Shown here: in pieces, positions 5,113 through 6,250 of the stretch
Numbering within the stretch: the first letter of the stretch is position 1
Layout: each line of letters begins with the position of its first letter
From: Kiritimatiellia bacterium
GTDB lineage: Bacteria; Verrucomicrobiota; Kiritimatiellia; RFP12; UBA1067
Reading direction: 5' to 3'
Assembly: GCA_017648225.1 (NCBI GenBank)
Contig: JAGCJE010000229.1
Coordinates: forward strand, 1 to 6,250
DNA length: 6,250 nucleotides
Notes under the pieces: model-generated
The model's input: only the letters and a program-made list of their open reading frames with translations
Database searches by the model: none
What the model was told of the DNA's origin: nothing
Made by a program: the position numbers and the translations under genes

Positions 5113-6250
5113 TCACTTTTCTTTAGATTTCAATTCACGGATTCTACGGAGAGTCTCTTGGACTTCTTTAGACTTAGGCAGAATTTTCAGAGCTTTTAGG
5201 GCATTGGTTTCAGCCTCGTCATAACGGTCCATTCTAATTAAGACAACCGCGAGATTATTTAGTATCGCAGGCTCGTCCGGAGAGTTCTTTAAAGCGCGCT
5301 TCAAATACTCCTCGGCCTTATCGTGCCGGTGATTCATAAAATAATCCATGCCTAAAGCGAAATTGGCCGATACATCATTTTCATCCTGAAGTATGACCTT
5401 TTTGGCATAACTTCCGGCCATCTTGAAATCTGCACGCTTGAGACTTATATTAAGCCCTTCTCTCGGCGTTAAGGTAAGGGTCGTGTTTTTCTGAAGAATT
5501 TCATCACCTATGGCTTTTACTTTTTTATATTCAGGATTAGCCTCATCAAGACGCTCGGCCAGATTATTTTCTTTTTCAGCTAATGCGCCGTCTTTTGCGC
5601 GATTTGCTATATATGCCCGAATACCGCACATCCTGGACAGACGCCATTGGATGCGCGACAGAGCAGAACGAAGCTTCAGAGACTCAATATCCGAAATGTC
5701 GCATTCTTCCCGAAACGAGAGAATCTCATCGGCCAACGAATACGCGGCTTTTATACCATCTTCCGTATCGAAATCTTCCGGTGCGCCGCTCTTACCCAAA
5801 AAGCCTCCGCATTTGGGAAAATTCCTGTTGTTCATTCTCCAAAGCTCAAAGCCGACCTGTACGGCCAGATTTGAAATCATCGGTGAATCATTCAGCATCC
5901 ATGTACGCAGCGCGTCCGCGGTCCCTGCGGTTAATTCACTGTTGTATTTATTCTCGACGTCAACTCGTCTGCGGATAACAGCCTCGTATTTGCCGTTACC
6001 GGACATTATAGAAAGCGTCTTTATATTCTTCCCTTCAACTGCCGCTCTAAGTTCGATCAAAGCGTCAAGGGAGCCGTCGGTAATGAGAACGGGCTTATCT
6101 GAACACTCGCGAACGACGTTGGCAACATACTCGTTGACGATCTCCTTCGCTCGACTCTCTACGCGATTGATTCGGCCGACAACCACGATCAGAACCACCG
6201 ACGAGACAATAAGCGGCATAAACACGAACCTGAAAACACGTCCGGATATC
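5113..6250 (-). CDS. Membrane-anchored TPR-repeat protein, 5' end outside the window
   Basis: The frame is open to the right edge, so the gene probably continues beyond the window. A GTG at 6225 gives a 370-residue protein and is the first start codon available; numbering here is from it. Residues 1-16 are a hydrophobic membrane segment (MPLIVSSVVLIVVVG) that continues from VFRF before the GTG. A charged helix follows, then an alpha/beta-like region (about 45-85) with VLITDGSLDALIEL. A helical middle follows, and the C-terminus has two clear TPR units (about 285-318 and 319-352; LGMDYFMNHRHDKAEEYLKRAL, NNLAVVLIRMDRYDEAE) with a degenerate one before them. It may be the soluble C-terminal part of a multi-pass membrane protein such as a DUF2723/glycosyltransferase-39-like protein, but that is only inference. 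Base composition is visibly AT-richer than in yebC or ilvB. The secreted-protein gene follows after 3 bases. Confidence 0.7.
   Translation of the reverse strand, partial: ISGRVFRFVFMPLIVSSVVLIVVVGRINRVESRAKEIVNEYVANVVRECSDKPVLITDGSLDALIELRAAVEGKNIKTLSIMSGNGKYEAVIRRRVDVENKYNSELTAGTADALRTWMLNDSPMISNLAVQVGFELWRMNNRNFPKCGGFLGKSGAPEDFDTEDGIKAAYSLADEILSFREECDISDIESLKLRSALSRIQWRLSRMCGIRAYIANRAKDGALAEKENNLAERLDEANPEYKKVKAIGDEILQKNTTLTLTPREGLNISLKRADFKMAGSYAKKVILQDENDVSANFALGMDYFMNHRHDKAEEYLKRALKNSPDEPAILNNLAVVLIRMDRYDEAETNALKALKILPKSKEVQETLRRIRELKSKEK

Noticed and set aside
6223..6225. GTG as the definite start of the TPR protein
   Set aside because: The frame stays open to the window edge and the hydrophobic segment continues upstream of it, so the gene is better treated as 5'-partial.

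Overview
All recognisable genes in this 6.25 kb window lie on the minus strand, so transcription runs from high to low coordinates. The content is a compact bacterial housekeeping stretch with short intergenic gaps and no mobile element, CRISPR array, tRNA or rRNA visible. There is no gene-free stretch longer than about 80 bases. The organism is a Gram-negative-like bacterium. My best guess is the PVC superphylum, possibly a Kiritimatiellae/Lentisphaerae type. This rests only on the general look of the secreted protein (C-terminal GFYRV-type ending) and the TPR membrane protein, so it is a weak inference.

Layout in transcription order: (1) 6250-5113, the 3' part of a membrane-anchored TPR protein that enters from outside the window. 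(2) 5109-4375, a secreted protein of unknown function, 3 bases downstream and probably co-transcribed. (3) 4300-4073, infA (translation initiation factor IF-1), preceded by a candidate extended -10 promoter. (4) 4019-3255, yebC/TACO1 family, followed by a strong intrinsic terminator at 3233-3193. (5) 3178-2801, a small VOC/glyoxalase-fold protein, then 2783-2181, ruvA (Holliday junction binding). (6) A good extended -10 promoter at 2160-2132, then the biosynthetic operon 2123-390 ilvB (acetolactate synthase catalytic subunit), 369-124 a short ACT-only ilvH/ilvN regulatory subunit, and 98-1 the start of a prephenate-dehydrogenase-like (tyrA) gene that leaves the window.

Functionally there are three blocks. 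One is a translation block (infA, yebC). One is a repair block, where ruvA sits near yebC as in the common yebC-ruvC-ruvA-ruvB neighbourhood, but a VOC gene sits where ruvC would be expected and ruvB does not follow. The last is an amino-acid biosynthesis block combining branched-chain (ilvBH) and probably tyrosine synthesis. I see no new defence or mobile system. The points most worth a second look are the possibly leaderless ilvB transcript, the ACT-only small subunit, the terminator that abuts the VOC gene's ribosome binding site, and the two uncharacterised envelope proteins at the upstream end.
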